A stretch of DNA of 64,000 nucleotides from Slackia piriformis YIT 12062 (GCF_000296445.1 NZ_JH815198.1:188501-252500); one strand, 5' to 3'. Positions 25,319 to 34,807 are shown, counted from the first letter of the stretch. Notes: generated by a model not told the origin, from the letters alone. Numbers and translations: made by a program.

Positions 25319-26521
25319 ATGGGGGATCCCAACGAGCGAGAAGCGACTCCTTGCGAGGATTCGTTTGACGAATGTCCTGATTGCACCGATGCGGTTCAGC
25401 TGAATGAAGGAGAGGGTTCTGAAACCAATTCAACGGAGCTGTCTCTCGAGAATTCTATTGACAACAAGGATGATGCGGGGGAGAGCAAACGGTCCAATTC
25501 TTCTACAAGCGATGAAGCGATTGAAAAAAAGATTCCCCGCAAATTCATCGGAATAGCTGCTGCGACCGTTGTGCTTGCTGTTGCTGGCATCGTGGCCATT
25601 ACGGTTGCTGTTCCGTCAATGAAATATGCCGATGCGAAGCAGCTCATGAAAGAGGGAGACTATTCCAAGGCCATTGAACTTTTCGGGGAATCGAAAAAAG
25701 ACGATTTCGAGAAATACATCGCATACTGCAATGGGATGATTCAGCTGCAATCGAACGAATACCTCACCCAAAAAGATGCGGTGGAGTCGTTTGAGAAATC
25801 ATCTGGCATAGAGGATTCTGATCAAAGAATGAAAGAGGCGTATTACCGTCTTGGAACGAATCGCCTTGAAGCGGCCGACGTCAGTGCGGCGTCGGATTAC
25901 TTCTCCAAGGCTGACGGTTACGAGGATTCTGCCGCAAAGAAAGAGTACTGCAATAATGCGGAGCAATTGATGAAGGCGGAGAAAGAGTACGATGACGGCA
26001 ATCTCGGCAGTGCTCAGAAAGCTTTCGGTAATCTTCCTTCCGATTTTGAATATGAAGGTATTTCGGTCGCCTCGCGTCTTGAGGCCTTGTCCAACAATCA
26101 ATCGCTGGTTGATTTGTGCGGAACATGGAAATCATCCTCGAGTTCTGCCACGACCAAGCAGATTTGGGTAGCTGGCGATGGAAGGTATGAATATTGGGAC
26201 TGGGATGATTTTGGCGCGCAATCGATGCACGTGAAGTGCACCATCAATGATGACGGAACTCTAACCGTTTTCGGCGATGCCTCGTATAGCTATCCTGTCA
26301 ATTTCTCCTCGATTTCTGCTGCGTTGCGCACCAGCTCTGATTCTATTGATTTTTCTCAGACAGGGTCGTCCGTCCCTGAGGTTCTCTACGATGACGGGGA
26401 GTCAAAGCTTACGTTTGATGGCTCCGCGTTCCATTTGTCATACTATAAGTATGCAGACAATGAGAGCATTTACTTTGCATACGAATACTCGAGTGAGTTC
26501 GTGTTCGACAGCAAGATTTGA
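25319..26521 (+). CDS. Single-pass membrane protein with TPR-like extracellular repeats
   Basis: 400 residues. An acidic, Ser/Asn-rich cytoplasmic N-terminus (1-75, with a CxxxxxxCxxC cluster) precedes one membrane helix (about 78-100, IGIAAATVVLAVAGIVAITV). Outside follow TPR-like units (AKQLMKEGDYSKAIELF, RLGTNRLEAADVSAASDYFSK, YDDGNLGSAQKAF) and a beta-rich C-terminal domain beginning LCGTWKSSSSS. It lies 22 bases after the lipoprotein gene with which it shares the repeat type. No enzymatic motif. Role unknown; the layout resembles bacterial envelope sensors or scaffolds. Confidence 0.8.
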   Translation: MGDPNEREATPCEDSFDECPDCTDAVQLNEGEGSETNSTELSLENSIDNKDDAGESKRSNSSTSDEAIEKKIPRKFIGIAAATVVLAVAGIVAITVAVPSMKYADAKQLMKEGDYSKAIELFGESKKDDFEKYIAYCNGMIQLQSNEYLTQKDAVESFEKSSGIEDSDQRMKEAYYRLGTNRLEAADVSAASDYFSKADGYEDSAAKKEYCNNAEQLMKAEKEYDDGNLGSAQKAFGNLPSDFEYEGISVASRLEALSNNQSLVDLCGTWKSSSSSATTKQIWVAGDGRYEYWDWDDFGAQSMHVKCTINDDGTLTVFGDASYSYPVNFSSISAALRTSSDSIDFSQTGSSVPEVLYDDGESKLTFDGSAFHLSYYKYADNESIYFAYEYSSEFVFDSKI

Positions 26522-26537
26522 TTGTCTTCTGGGGGAT

Positions 26538-26580
26538 ATTCGTCGAAAAAAGCCGCTAGATGCGGCTTTTTTCGACGAAT
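26538..26580. terminator. Long perfect-stem bidirectional terminator
   Basis: A perfect 19-bp inverted repeat (left arm 26538-26556, right arm 26562-26580) around a 5-base loop, with six A on one side and six T on the other. It follows the TPR membrane protein and separates it from the kinase operon. Confidence 0.9.
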
Positions 26581-26724
26581 TCATTAGTCAATTCTTTCAA
26601 TTTCCTGAGTATTGCGGATGCATTTGTTGCGCAACAAATTAGGGGAAGCCTGGATATAATGGAGAAGCAACTCTTTTCAAGGGTGTTTTTTCGCGTTCTT
26701 TATCTTAGAAAGGAGCAGGTCGTC

Positions 26725-27666
26725 GTGCGTTTTTTCCATCAAAAAGGCCTGCTTGCCCGCCGTTCGTACCGAGCCTCTCTTCCGCCAACGCTTATGGGTC
26801 TCGCAACTTTTTCGCTCGTGCTCGTGCTTTTCGGGGGCGTAGTGTATGCCGCTGCCGTTCCTGCCCTCATCGTTCAAAACCCCGTTATTCAGTCGGTGGT
26901 CGAATCCGTGACGGCTTCGCGTGATGAAAGCGCGGATGCGGCGGATTCCTCATCGCAATCTTCCGGGTCAAAATCTTTCTCTTCGGGTCCTGTTGCATCA
27001 TCGAACTCGGGGGGCGTATCGTTTCCCGGCGTCTCGCCCTTGGCTGCTTCTTCAGACAATCCTGATATATCGTCAGATTCTTCGAACGAAGAAGAATCCT
27101 CTTCCACTGAAGAGCCTCAGGACAATTCAGAATCGGGGGATGGTGGCTCCCAGAATCCCGTTCCACCCTCTGACGGGGGATCGGATGGCGGAAATTCTCA
27201 GCCGCCTGTACAGCCTGGTCCCGACGCCGATGAGGACGCGTCGTTTCGGGATGTGCTTGTTGGGTATTACAACAATTTAGCTCCCCATGCCCAAACGGTG
27301 TCGAATCTTTATGCGCAGTTCAACAGCAACTGTCTTTCTACTGATTCCGACCTTCGCATGAGCTGCTTCTCCGAAGTCAATACGGAGTTCAACGCTTTGA
27401 TGGCCTTGGGCATCGAGGTTCAGAACCTTGCTGTTCCCAACGGGTCGGCTTATGCGCAGAAATACGAAGGCATCAACACGCTGTATTCCGATCTTACTTC
27501 GGCAACGGCCGTCTTAAGGCGCGCTTGGATCATCAATGTAAGCATGGAGAACCCTTCTGAACATCAGGCGGACTTCATGGCTCCAATTCTTGAAAACACC
27601 GGCCCAGACGGCAAAATCATTCCCTTGTCCGATTTTGAACAGCGTTATCCAGGAGCACGGCCGTGA
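26725..27666 (+). CDS. Ser/Asp-rich single-pass membrane protein of the kinase operon
   Basis: 313 residues from a GTG with AAAGGAG 9 bases upstream. One membrane helix (about 30-52, LATFSLVLVLFGGVVYAAAV) is followed by a low-complexity linker of about 130 residues dominated by Ser, Asp, Glu, Pro and Gly, then a compact helical domain (about 170-313) with two Cys in CLSTDSDLRMSC. The linker is a candidate substrate for the kinase next door, or simply a spacer through the cell wall. Its stop codon overlaps the start of the kinase gene, so the two are translationally coupled. Confidence 0.8.
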   Translation: MRFFHQKGLLARRSYRASLPPTLMGLATFSLVLVLFGGVVYAAAVPALIVQNPVIQSVVESVTASRDESADAADSSSQSSGSKSFSSGPVASSNSGGVSFPGVSPLAASSDNPDISSDSSNEEESSSTEEPQDNSESGDGGSQNPVPPSDGGSDGGNSQPPVQPGPDADEDASFRDVLVGYYNNLAPHAQTVSNLYAQFNSNCLSTDSDLRMSCFSEVNTEFNALMALGIEVQNLAVPNGSAYAQKYEGINTLYSDLTSATAVLRRAWIINVSMENPSEHQADFMAPILENTGPDGKIIPLSDFEQRYPGARP

Positions 27667-29522
27667 TGTATGAGCTTCCCGACGAATCTCCCTATTACGA
27701 CATAGCATCCTACGATTCTTGCAAAGAAGCGGCGGAACGAAACGCTCATGTACGTTTCGTTCGCCTCGAACGCTTCGAAGCCTCTTTCGTGCTTGCCGAA
27801 TCGGAGCGAGACGCTTATGTCCGCCGTTTTACGACGCTTCTTTTGGACGAATCAAGCGTACGCTACGGCGGCCTTGGATGCGTAGTGCGTGCGAAGAGCG
27901 CATGCGGGGAGGTTCTTGCCGTCAAGCGGCTTTTGTCGCAGACGGAAAGCTCCCAGGAAACGCCCTGTGCTTTGTCCGAAGAACAGCGCCAGGCCGCTTT
28001 TCGAAGGGAGTACGAACTCCATCGTACGGTGCATTCCTTGAAGGGATTTCCCCGTTTGTACGGATGGGGCTATATCGAAGGGGCTCCCGCCATCGTGATG
28101 GAATGGATAGAAGGGGAGCCGTTGGCGCACGTGCGTCGTCGCTTTGCCGTGGATGATGCGGGGCGAATGTCCCCTTTGACCGTGGCGAGAATCGGCCGCG
28201 ATATGTTCGATGTGCTTGCGAGGCTCGATTTTGTCGAAGGGGGATTGGCTCATCGCGATGTTTCTCCTTCCAACATTATAGTGCGTACGTCTTGTTTGGA
28301 CGTTTCCGACCAGATTGACGAAGGCGTCTTCGATCTCTGTCTGCTGGATTTTGGGTCTGCGGCAGCGGGGGACGACGCGGATGTGGTTGCCGGCTCGAAC
28401 ACGACGGTTGATTATGCCGCCCCTGAACTGCTCGATGGCTCGAAAAGTGCGAAAGTGCGTCGTTCGCCCGCCGTCGATGTCTATGCTGCGGCAAGCGTTC
28501 TCTACGAGCTGCTCTATGCGTGTCTGCCTTTTGAGTGTTTCGAAGACGAATTGAGTATCGGCGAGGTGAAGCGAACCAGAAGGCCCGTATTCGGGGCGTC
28601 GGCGCATCGTGTTGCGGAGGACGTTTCGGTGGTTCTCGCTCGCGAGCCCGAGATAGCCGTTGCTGTCGGGATGGAATCTTCGCAGATGTCCGTTCGTCCC
28701 CATGCGGAGGACGTACGTACGGCGCTTTCTTCGATCGATGCGCAATTGGAGGCCGTCATCGAAGCGTGCCTGTCGGTCGATCCAAAAGACCGGCCTTGCC
28801 CAGCGGCTGCGCGCGATGCATGTGGCGCATTTGCGTTTCGTTACGCAGGAAACATCAGACACGCTTTGCGCGGTGAGCCGCTCGATTCTTGTGTTTCGGG
28901 CGGGCCTGCAAGTGGTTTCGCGGGATCTCCGCTTCGCATTCGCAACCTGCTTCGTTCTGTAGGAAAGGCGGCTTCGGCGGCGGTGTGGTCGGTTTCGGTC
29001 GTGGCCACGGGCCTGCTTGTTCACGGCGTAGATGCTTCATGGGCGCTGGGGCCCTGTTCGTGGTCCGGCTCGTTGAACGGGTGTGCGGTGTCTGCCGCGC
29101 TTGCCGTTCCTGCGCTGGCTGGGTTTGCGATTCGCGGAAAGCGGTCGCACACGCTGCGCGGGTTTCTGTCCGGAAGCGTCGCCCTGCTATCGATGGCGTG
29201 CTTGGTCTTCTTGCTTGGGTCGATGCTCGAGCTTCCTTCGGATGAGGTCTTTCGCGGTCTTGCTGCGGCGCTTTTCGCCGTTGTGGCGGCGGGATGGTGT
29301 CCGCTGGTGCTAGATTATGCGTTGGCCGTGCTTCCTTTTCGGCCCCGCAAGGCGCTTCCGGCGAGCCGTGGGGAGGCATCCGTCCACGCGCTTGATGAGG
29401 CGTCGGGCGACGACGATGCGCTCTCGCTACAAGGCGGTGTTTTGGCGGATAATAAGGCTGCAACGGGTCTTTTGCCCGAAAAGAGTGATTGCGGAAAGGA
29501 GGTGCGCGATGGTGACGAATGA
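27663..29522 (+). CDS. Membrane-anchored Ser/Thr protein kinase
   Basis: 619 residues. A Hanks-type kinase domain spans about 60-395: LAVKRLL with the ATP-binding Lys (about residue 88), HRDVSPSN catalytic loop (about 198-205), LLDFGSA with the Mg-binding Asp, and AAPELL. All catalytic residues are present, so it should be active. After a linker come four hydrophobic helices (about 430-560) and a short cytoplasmic tail. Unlike PknB it has no PASTA or other extracellular sensor. The start could be GTG 27663 (AGGAG at 7 bases) or ATG 27666. Overlaps upstream and downstream genes by 4 and 14 bases. Confidence 0.92.
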   Translation: MMYELPDESPYYDIASYDSCKEAAERNAHVRFVRLERFEASFVLAESERDAYVRRFTTLLLDESSVRYGGLGCVVRAKSACGEVLAVKRLLSQTESSQETPCALSEEQRQAAFRREYELHRTVHSLKGFPRLYGWGYIEGAPAIVMEWIEGEPLAHVRRRFAVDDAGRMSPLTVARIGRDMFDVLARLDFVEGGLAHRDVSPSNIIVRTSCLDVSDQIDEGVFDLCLLDFGSAAAGDDADVVAGSNTTVDYAAPELLDGSKSAKVRRSPAVDVYAAASVLYELLYACLPFECFEDELSIGEVKRTRRPVFGASAHRVAEDVSVVLAREPEIAVAVGMESSQMSVRPHAEDVRTALSSIDAQLEAVIEACLSVDPKDRPCPAAARDACGAFAFRYAGNIRHALRGEPLDSCVSGGPASGFAGSPLRIRNLLRSVGKAASAAVWSVSVVATGLLVHGVDASWALGPCSWSGSLNGCAVSAALAVPALAGFAIRGKRSHTLRGFLSGSVALLSMACLVFLLGSMLELPSDEVFRGLAAALFAVVAAGWCPLVLDYALAVLPFRPRKALPASRGEASVHALDEASGDDDALSLQGGVLADNKAATGLLPEKSDCGKEVRDGDE

Positions 29523-30474
29523 TAAAACGCCTTGCGCCGTGCTGTTTGAAACCTTGAAAAAACATGGTGGCATCAGCAATAAGGAGCTTGCTTCCCTCGT
29601 TCTTTCAGGGAGGCCCCTTTCCGACGGGCGCAGTCCCGTGAGTCGTGTAGGCGATCGCACATGGGTCTCGCGCTTCATCGTGCATGCTCCTATAGGCTCT
29701 TTGCAGGAGCGTTATTTCTGCGACTTCGGGGTAAGCGCGCTACGTATTGTGGCCCGTTTGAAATCTCGCGAAGGGCGTGCGCTTTCGAGTGAGGATGTGT
29801 TTGATTTGGTGGCCGGAGAGCCAGGTCGTTCGATGCAGGACGTGCTCGTTGCTTGCCACCAGGATGTGACGGTCTATCGAAACATGCTCGACCGTCTTTC
29901 CGAGAAAAGCGGATACACCGTTGATGAACGGTCGGAAATCGCCATGGTTTTGTTCGTGTCGGCAGGTTGTTCGGGAAATGTTCGCAAGGCGATCGAATGC
30001 ACGCTGGATTTCTCTCAGTCCGCCTACGGTCGTCGTCCTGTGACTTCGCCCATGGCCTCGTCTGATTCCGCAGCTGACTCTTCGCAGGTTCCCGCTCTCT
30101 CCCTCGGGCTCCTTCGCGTTGTAGACGGCTATGTCGTGGGGGCTCCATATTGGCTTGATTCGTCTGTGGGCGCAGTGGAGATAGGAGCGCTTGCTAGCGA
30201 AGAGCATTCCATAAGCAGTGTAGGTTCCGATGTTTCTGCTCTCCATATGCGCATATGGAGAGACGAAGAGGGCTTCTGGTTCGCCGAAGGACTTGGGTCA
30301 AGCAATGGAACGGTGCTGGTGAACGGAGCAAGCGGCGAGTCCGTGGTCGTGGAGCCTCCGCATGCGGAGCGGGAGGGCTTCGTGTCGAAGCCCGTTGCTG
30401 TTCGTCCTGGGGATGAACTTATTTTGGCTAAAAGTACGAAGTTTCTTGTCATAGAAGGCGTTCCCGAGCCGTAA
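29509..30474 (+). CDS. FHA-domain protein coupled to the kinase
   Basis: 321 residues, no membrane segment. The C-terminal third is an FHA phosphothreonine-binding domain: VEIGALASEEHSI near the start of the fold, SALHMRI, and GLGSSNGTVLVNG with the conserved SSNGT. The N-terminal 200 residues are helical and unassigned. AAAGGAGG lies 6 bases before ATG 29509, inside the end of the kinase gene. FHA proteins beside Hanks kinases typically read the kinase's phosphorylation (known from mycobacterial and corynebacterial systems), so this is probably its reader. Confidence 0.9.
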   Translation: MVTNDKTPCAVLFETLKKHGGISNKELASLVLSGRPLSDGRSPVSRVGDRTWVSRFIVHAPIGSLQERYFCDFGVSALRIVARLKSREGRALSSEDVFDLVAGEPGRSMQDVLVACHQDVTVYRNMLDRLSEKSGYTVDERSEIAMVLFVSAGCSGNVRKAIECTLDFSQSAYGRRPVTSPMASSDSAADSSQVPALSLGLLRVVDGYVVGAPYWLDSSVGAVEIGALASEEHSISSVGSDVSALHMRIWRDEEGFWFAEGLGSSNGTVLVNGASGESVVVEPPHAEREGFVSKPVAVRPGDELILAKSTKFLVIEGVPEP

Positions 30475-30587
30475 ACGCTATGTTTCGGGCCGCTTGATTG
30501 TGCATTCTGGTTGAAGATGCCGGGCAGCATCCAATGCGGAACCCGTAATAGTGTAATATCGAACAGACGTTTGGTATTTATATTTGA

Positions 30588-30611
30588 AACGCCGCGCAGC
30601 CGGCGTTTTTT
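30588..30611 (+). terminator. Terminator of the kinase-FHA operon
   Basis: Stem AACGCCG / CGGCGTT with a 6-base loop and six T. Confidence 0.88.
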
Positions 30612-30664
30612 AGCATTGCGGGAAGTCGATGCAGCTTTTCCCGCTAGGACGGGAAGGATGCACG

Positions 30665-31171
30665 GTGCGCGCTGATGCTCGGGTAATACTCGGAATCGAT
30701 CCCGGCCTTGCTCATACGGGGTGGGGCGTGATCGAGCAACGCGGTTCTCGCCTCTCCTGTCTTGCATATGGCTGCATAACCACCACGCCTCGTACAGAGC
30801 TTTCCCAGCGTCTTGCCAAGATCTGCGAGCAGATTGACGCGGTTTCTCAGCGTTTCGAGCCTTCGTGCGTAGGCATCGAAACGGTGTGGTTCGGCCAGAA
30901 TGTCACCGCAGCGTTCGATACTGGGCAGGCGCGAGGCGCGGCCTTGGTGGCATGCGCCCAACACGGGCTTTCTGTGGGCGAGTTCACGCCGCGGCAGATA
31001 AAGCTTGCCGTGGTGGGCGAGGGCACAGCGGAAAAGGAACAGGTACAGTATATGGTTCGTCAGATCCTCGGGCTAGAGGACCTCCCTCGTCCCGACCATG
31101 CGGCCGACGCGCTTGCGGCGGCCATCTGCTACGTCACGCACGGTCCTGTATGCAAGGAGGAAAAGCTGTGA
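30665..31171 (+). CDS. ruvC: Holliday junction resolvase RuvC
   Basis: 168 residues. Endonuclease that cuts Holliday junctions symmetrically during recombinational repair. The catalytic acidic residues are seen in ILGIDPGLAHTGWGV (first Asp), GIETVWFGQN (Glu), and DHAADALAAAICY (C-terminal His/Asp pair). The start is a GTG with GGAAGG 7 bases upstream. Four-base-type overlap with ruvA follows, so ruvC-ruvA-ruvB is one operon. Confidence 0.95.
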   Translation: MRADARVILGIDPGLAHTGWGVIEQRGSRLSCLAYGCITTTPRTELSQRLAKICEQIDAVSQRFEPSCVGIETVWFGQNVTAAFDTGQARGAALVACAQHGLSVGEFTPRQIKLAVVGEGTAEKEQVQYMVRQILGLEDLPRPDHAADALAAAICYVTHGPVCKEEKL

Positions 31172-31761
31172 TTGCGTTTTTGAAGGGAACAATGGCGGGC
31201 CGCACGTCGAGTCACGCGTTCATCAACGTGAACGGCGTCGGATTTTCCGTAGGCATGCCGGCAACGGATTTGTCGCGCCTTCCCGATCGGGGCTCCGAGG
31301 TCATGGTGTATACGCACCTGTCTGTACGCGAAGATGCTATGGCGTTGTACGGGTTCTTGTCGCAAGAGGCGCATGCGCTTTTTCTGCGTCTGATTGGCGT
31401 ATCAGGCGTCGGGCCGAAGGTGGCGCTTGCCGCGCTTTCCACGTTTAAGCCCGAGGAGCTTGTTTCCGCCATTCAATCTCAGGACGTAAAGGCCGTATCG
31501 AACATTCCCGGCGTCGGGAAGAAAACGGCGCAGCGTCTCATCCTGGAGCTTAAGGGCACATTGGCCGAAGAAGCGGAAGGCAATCTGTTCAGCGCGCAGG
31601 TCGCGGAGGCTTCCGCGCGTTTGCAGGACGCTCGAGACGCCTTGCTTTCAATGGGCTTCTCTTCGGCAGAGGCCGACCTTGCCTTGAAAGATGCTCCCGA
31701 ATCGGCCGACACGGAAGGGGCGCTTTTGCAGTATGCTCTTAAAAGGCTGGGTTCTGTCTAG
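31168..31761 (+). CDS. ruvA: Holliday junction branch-migration protein RuvA
   Basis: 197 residues. Tetrameric junction-binding subunit of the RuvAB motor. N-terminal OB fold (MIAFLKGTMAGRTSSH), two helix-hairpin-helix motifs (LIGVSGVGPKVALAAL and VSNIPGVGKKTAQRL), and the C-terminal UBA-like domain that touches RuvB (DALLSMGFSSAEADLAL). GTG start inside the end of ruvC, with AAGGAGG upstream. Confidence 0.96.
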   Translation: MIAFLKGTMAGRTSSHAFINVNGVGFSVGMPATDLSRLPDRGSEVMVYTHLSVREDAMALYGFLSQEAHALFLRLIGVSGVGPKVALAALSTFKPEELVSAIQSQDVKAVSNIPGVGKKTAQRLILELKGTLAEEAEGNLFSAQVAEASARLQDARDALLSMGFSSAEADLALKDAPESADTEGALLQYALKRLGSV

Positions 31762-31857
31762 GCGGCCGTTTGGTAAGCTTTTTTCGCTGCGACCTTCCGG
31801 AGTTTGCCGGTTTAAGGCGCGGCAAGGGCATACGCCGATTCGATTGCAAAGGAAAGT

Positions 31858-32916
31858 ATGAGTAACGGCATCGAAATAGAAGGAATGGTGTTCGACGCAG
31901 GGGCGCAAACTGCGCGTACTGCCACAGATCGCATGGTTGCCCCCGAATTGATCGAGGACGACCTTGCCCTCGATCGTTCCCTGAGGCCGAAGCGCCTGGA
32001 CGATTATCTTGGTCAGACGCGCGTGAAAGAGAGCCTGTCTATTCTCATCCAGGCTGCAAGGCAACGCGGCGAATGCATGGACCATGTTTTGTTCAGCGGC
32101 CCTCCGGGGCTGGGCAAGACCACGCTTGCGACGGTGGTTGCCAACGAACTTGGGGCCAATATCCGCACAACAAGCGGGCCCGCCATCGCTCGTCCGGGAG
32201 ACCTTGCCGCCATTCTCACCAATCTCGAAGAAGGCGATGTTTTATTCATCGATGAAATCCACCGCCTGAACCGTCAGGTCGAAGAAGTTCTCTATCCCGC
32301 GCTGGAAGATTACGTGCTCGATATCGTGGTCGGGAAAGGCCCGGCGGCGCGCAGCATTCGTTTGGACCTCCCTAAATTCACGCTGGTGGGCGCCACCACG
32401 CGTACGGGCTTGCTGACAGGGCCTTTGCGCGATCGCTTCGGCATTGTGTTTCGCCTTGATTACTACACCCCCGAAGAGCTCTCCGATATTGTGAAGCGCT
32501 CTTCGGGCATTTTGGACGTCAGCATAGATGAAGAGGGCGCCTTGGAAATCGCACGCCGCAGCCGGGGTACGCCGCGTTTGGCGAACAGGCTGCTCAAGCG
32601 TGTGCGCGACTGGGCCCAGGTTCGCGGGTCTGGGTCTATCGACGAAGATACAGCAGCTCAGGCGCTGAGCTTTTTCGAGGTCGATTCCCTGGGCCTGGAT
32701 TCCCTTGACAATAAAATCCTCGAGCTTTTATGCGTTTCGTTCGGCGGGCGTCCGGTCGGGCTTTCCACGCTTTCTTCGGCGCTTGCCGAAGATCCCGATA
32801 CCGTCGAGGATGTGTACGAACCGTATCTTATTCAGCAGGGCCTGATTATGCGTACGCCTAAGGGCCGCCAGGCAACCGATCGGGCTTTCGAACATATGGG
32901 GGTGAATCGTCCGTAA
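31858..32916 (+). CDS. ruvB: Holliday junction branch-migration helicase RuvB
   Basis: 352 residues. Hexameric AAA+ motor that drives branch migration with RuvA. Walker [10 protein letters not shown], Walker B DEIHRL, sensor 1 GATTRTG, arginine finger region GPLRDRFG, and the C-terminal winged-helix ([15 protein letters not shown]). The protein opens with about 45 extra residues before the usual [10 protein letters not shown]-type start. A-rich Shine-Dalgarno AAAGGAAAG precedes the ATG closely. The stop overlaps the next start by one base. Confidence 0.96.
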   Translation: MSNGIEIEGMVFDAGAQTARTATDRMVAPELIEDDLALDRSLRPKRLDDYLGQTRVKESLSILIQAARQRGECMDHVLFSGPPGLGKTTLATVVANELGANIRTTSGPAIARPGDLAAILTNLEEGDVLFIDEIHRLNRQVEEVLYPALEDYVLDIVVGKGPAARSIRLDLPKFTLVGATTRTGLLTGPLRDRFGIVFRLDYYTPEELSDIVKRSSGILDVSIDEEGALEIARRSRGTPRLANRLLKRVRDWAQVRGSGSIDEDTAAQALSFFEVDSLGLDSLDNKILELLCVSFGGRPVGLSTLSSALAEDPDTVEDVYEPYLIQQGLIMRTPKGRQATDRAFEHMGVNRP

Positions 32917-33341
32917 TGCTGCAGCAAGACTATCTCATGCGTTTGTTCTTGCAGTTCGCCGAAGGAATACGGCGAAGCATGGACTATGGCAAGCACGACC
33001 CCAACGAGGCGTCGGAATCTCTCGAAGATGCGATTTCCCGCGCGCTTGATATGGACGCCGACGTCATACTCGGCCTCGAGGCGGAAAGCTTCGCTTCGAT
33101 CGTGCATATTTCGGGGACGGATTCTCGCGTGGTCGAGTACGTCGTTCGAAGCCTTGCGCTGGAAGCCTTCTATCTTGAACAGGCGGGGCGTACGGGCAGA
33201 TCTGATTTGCGGTACGCGCAGGCGTGCGCGTTGGCGAGGGCGTACGGCGTCGAAGAGCCGGAGCGCAACAAAGTTTTTACCGAGGAAGAACTTGCGGGCA
33301 TGCTTGAGGAAGACGGCGTGGTCGAATCCTCTTCGCGGTAG
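32916..33341 (+). CDS. Small unknown protein after ruvB (DUF6483-like)
   Basis: 141 residues, all-helical, soluble. The opening [20 protein letters not shown] resembles the DUF6483 group of short Firmicutes/Actinobacteria proteins as I remember it; I cannot confirm this without a search. Translationally coupled to ruvB (TAATG overlap), which may be an accident of operon structure rather than evidence for a repair function. Confidence 0.72.
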   Translation: MLQQDYLMRLFLQFAEGIRRSMDYGKHDPNEASESLEDAISRALDMDADVILGLEAESFASIVHISGTDSRVVEYVVRSLALEAFYLEQAGRTGRSDLRYAQACALARAYGVEEPERNKVFTEEELAGMLEEDGVVESSSR

Positions 33342-33457
33342 GAGATCGGCCGCTTCGTCCAAAGTGTTTCCGTGGGTTTTTTCAACAAAGTGGGTAAAAA
33401 AGAGGATGATTTTGCTTGCGGCGGTTGTCTGCGGTCAAAAGGTGGTAGGCTGTATTC

Positions 33458-33569
33458 ATATCGCTTATGGCGATATATTATGTGGGATCCCATTGGGGAA
33501 ATGGGATGAGTTACCTGGTTTGAAACTAGGGTGTCAACTTCTCCGTATGGGGAAGGGAAAGAGGCCAAG
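33458..33569 (+). promoter_or_regulatory. Structured leader of the cold-shock gene
   Basis: Three stems lie between the upstream gene and the csp start: ATATCGC / GCGATAT (33458-33476, perfect), ATCCCATT / AATGGGAT (about 33486-33508, perfect 8 bp), and a short CTTCTCC / GGGGAAG stem next to the ribosome site. Cold-shock mRNAs commonly carry structured leaders that control translation with temperature; that role is inferred here. Confidence 0.5.
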
Positions 33570-33773
33570 ATGGCTGAAGGAACTGTCAAGTGGTTCAACG
33601 CTGAGAAGGGTTACGGATTCATTTCTCAGGAAGACGGGGAAGATTTGTTCGTGCATTTCTCGGAAATCAAGATGGACGGATACAAGACGCTCGATGAGGG
33701 CGCACGTGTCTCCTTCGAGGTGACCGAGGGTCAGAACGGCAAGAAGCAGGCGAGCAACGTCGTGAAGCTTTAA
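33570..33773 (+). CDS. Cold-shock domain protein
   Basis: 67 residues, single cold-shock domain. RNP1-like KGYGFISQ and RNP2-like DLFVHFS motifs that bind single-stranded RNA are intact. The start at [14 protein letters not shown] follows GAAAGAGG by 5 bases. Acts as an RNA chaperone in this family. Single-gene unit with its own leader and terminator. Confidence 0.96.
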   Translation: MAEGTVKWFNAEKGYGFISQEDGEDLFVHFSEIKMDGYKTLDEGARVSFEVTEGQNGKKQASNVVKL

Positions 33774-33824
33774 CCGTTCGCAGGAATAGATCGTTCGCTT
33801 CGGCGAGCGAATTCACTTGAACGA

Positions 33825-33860
33825 ATCGAAAGGGAGGCGAGAGCCTCCCTTTCGATTTTG
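33825..33860. terminator. Terminator between csp and the convergent peptidase gene
   Basis: Perfect 14-bp stem (33825-33838 with 33843-33856), GAGA loop, then TTTT on the plus strand. Confidence 0.92.
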
Positions 33861-33913
33861 TGCGACGAATGTCGAAACCATTCGAATTGTTTGTAAAGCG
33901 ATTGTTTGGGGGT

Positions 33914-34807
33914 CTAATCGAACTTGCAGATGAACCCTTCGACGGCGGCGAGGCATTCGTCGGGATGCGTCGCGTTGGCGATATGCGGGGCGCCTTGGAT
34001 AAGCGTCCATTCGCAGCCGGGGATAAGGTCGACGCCTTCTTTGATGGTGTAGGGCGTTCCTTCATCGTCGGTTCCGGAAAGCGCCATGCAGGGTACTTTG
34101 ATGTTCTTCACGCCTTCGCGGATATCCCAGTCCTTCATTTTCCCGGTAACCACGAATTCGCTTGCGCCTTGCATGACCATGTAGCACTCTCCGACGCCGG
34201 CGAACGAATCGGTCACGAACTGGGGATAGTCCTTCTCGTAGAAGCCCACCACATGGCGCTTGTAATATTCGTCTGCGGCTGCTTTCGCTTCGGGCGTTTC
34301 GTAGTTGCCGGTGCGTTCCGCTTCAGCGAGGGCTTCCTGCATGTCCTGCGGCATGTATTGTAGAAGGCGGTTTGCCTCGTCGAGCCATGTCTGGATGCGG
34401 ACTGGTGAGCTGTTGATGACGAAGGAATTCACGCCCGCGTCGTCTCTCATCATGCAGTACATGCCAAGCATGCCGCCCCAGGAATTGCCGAACAGGTGAA
34501 TGTCGTCAAGGCCAAGCGCCTCTCGCACCGTGTAGAATTCGTTTGCCCACAAGTCATAGGTGTAGAAGTCGTCTTCCTGGTGGGGAATGGCCGATTTTCC
34601 GCAGCCGATCTGGTCGTAGAATACAACTTGGCGGTTTGCGCGATCGGCGAGCTTTGCATAGGTGAGCAGGTAGTTGTGGCAGTCTCCAGGTCCGCCGTGG
34701 AGCACGAGCAGCGGTTTTTTCGCGGGATCGGGATTGTCCGGAGTGACAATTTTGCAGTAGGTTTTGTACCCCAGGTAATCGACGTAGGTTTCTTTGATTT
34801 CAGACAT
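33914..34807 (-). CDS. pip: Proline iminopeptidase-type alpha/beta hydrolase
   Basis: 297 residues, family S33. HGGPG oxyanion motif at 37-41, nucleophile elbow GNSWGG with S109, and downstream SGTDDEGTP (Asp) and GAPHIANATHP (His) complete the triad. Prolyl iminopeptidases release N-terminal proline from peptides in the cytoplasm; related enzymes act on other amino-terminal residues or amino amides. GGAGG precedes the chosen ATG; longer in-frame starts upstream have no ribosome site. Confidence 0.9.
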   Translation of the reverse strand: MSEIKETYVDYLGYKTYCKIVTPDNPDPAKKPLLVLHGGPGDCHNYLLTYAKLADRANRQVVFYDQIGCGKSAIPHQEDDFYTYDLWANEFYTVREALGLDDIHLFGNSWGGMLGMYCMMRDDAGVNSFVINSSPVRIQTWLDEANRLLQYMPQDMQEALAEAERTGNYETPEAKAAADEYYKRHVVGFYEKDYPQFVTDSFAGVGECYMVMQGASEFVVTGKMKDWDIREGVKNIKVPCMALSGTDDEGTPYTIKEGVDLIPGCEWTLIQGAPHIANATHPDECLAAVEGFICKFD

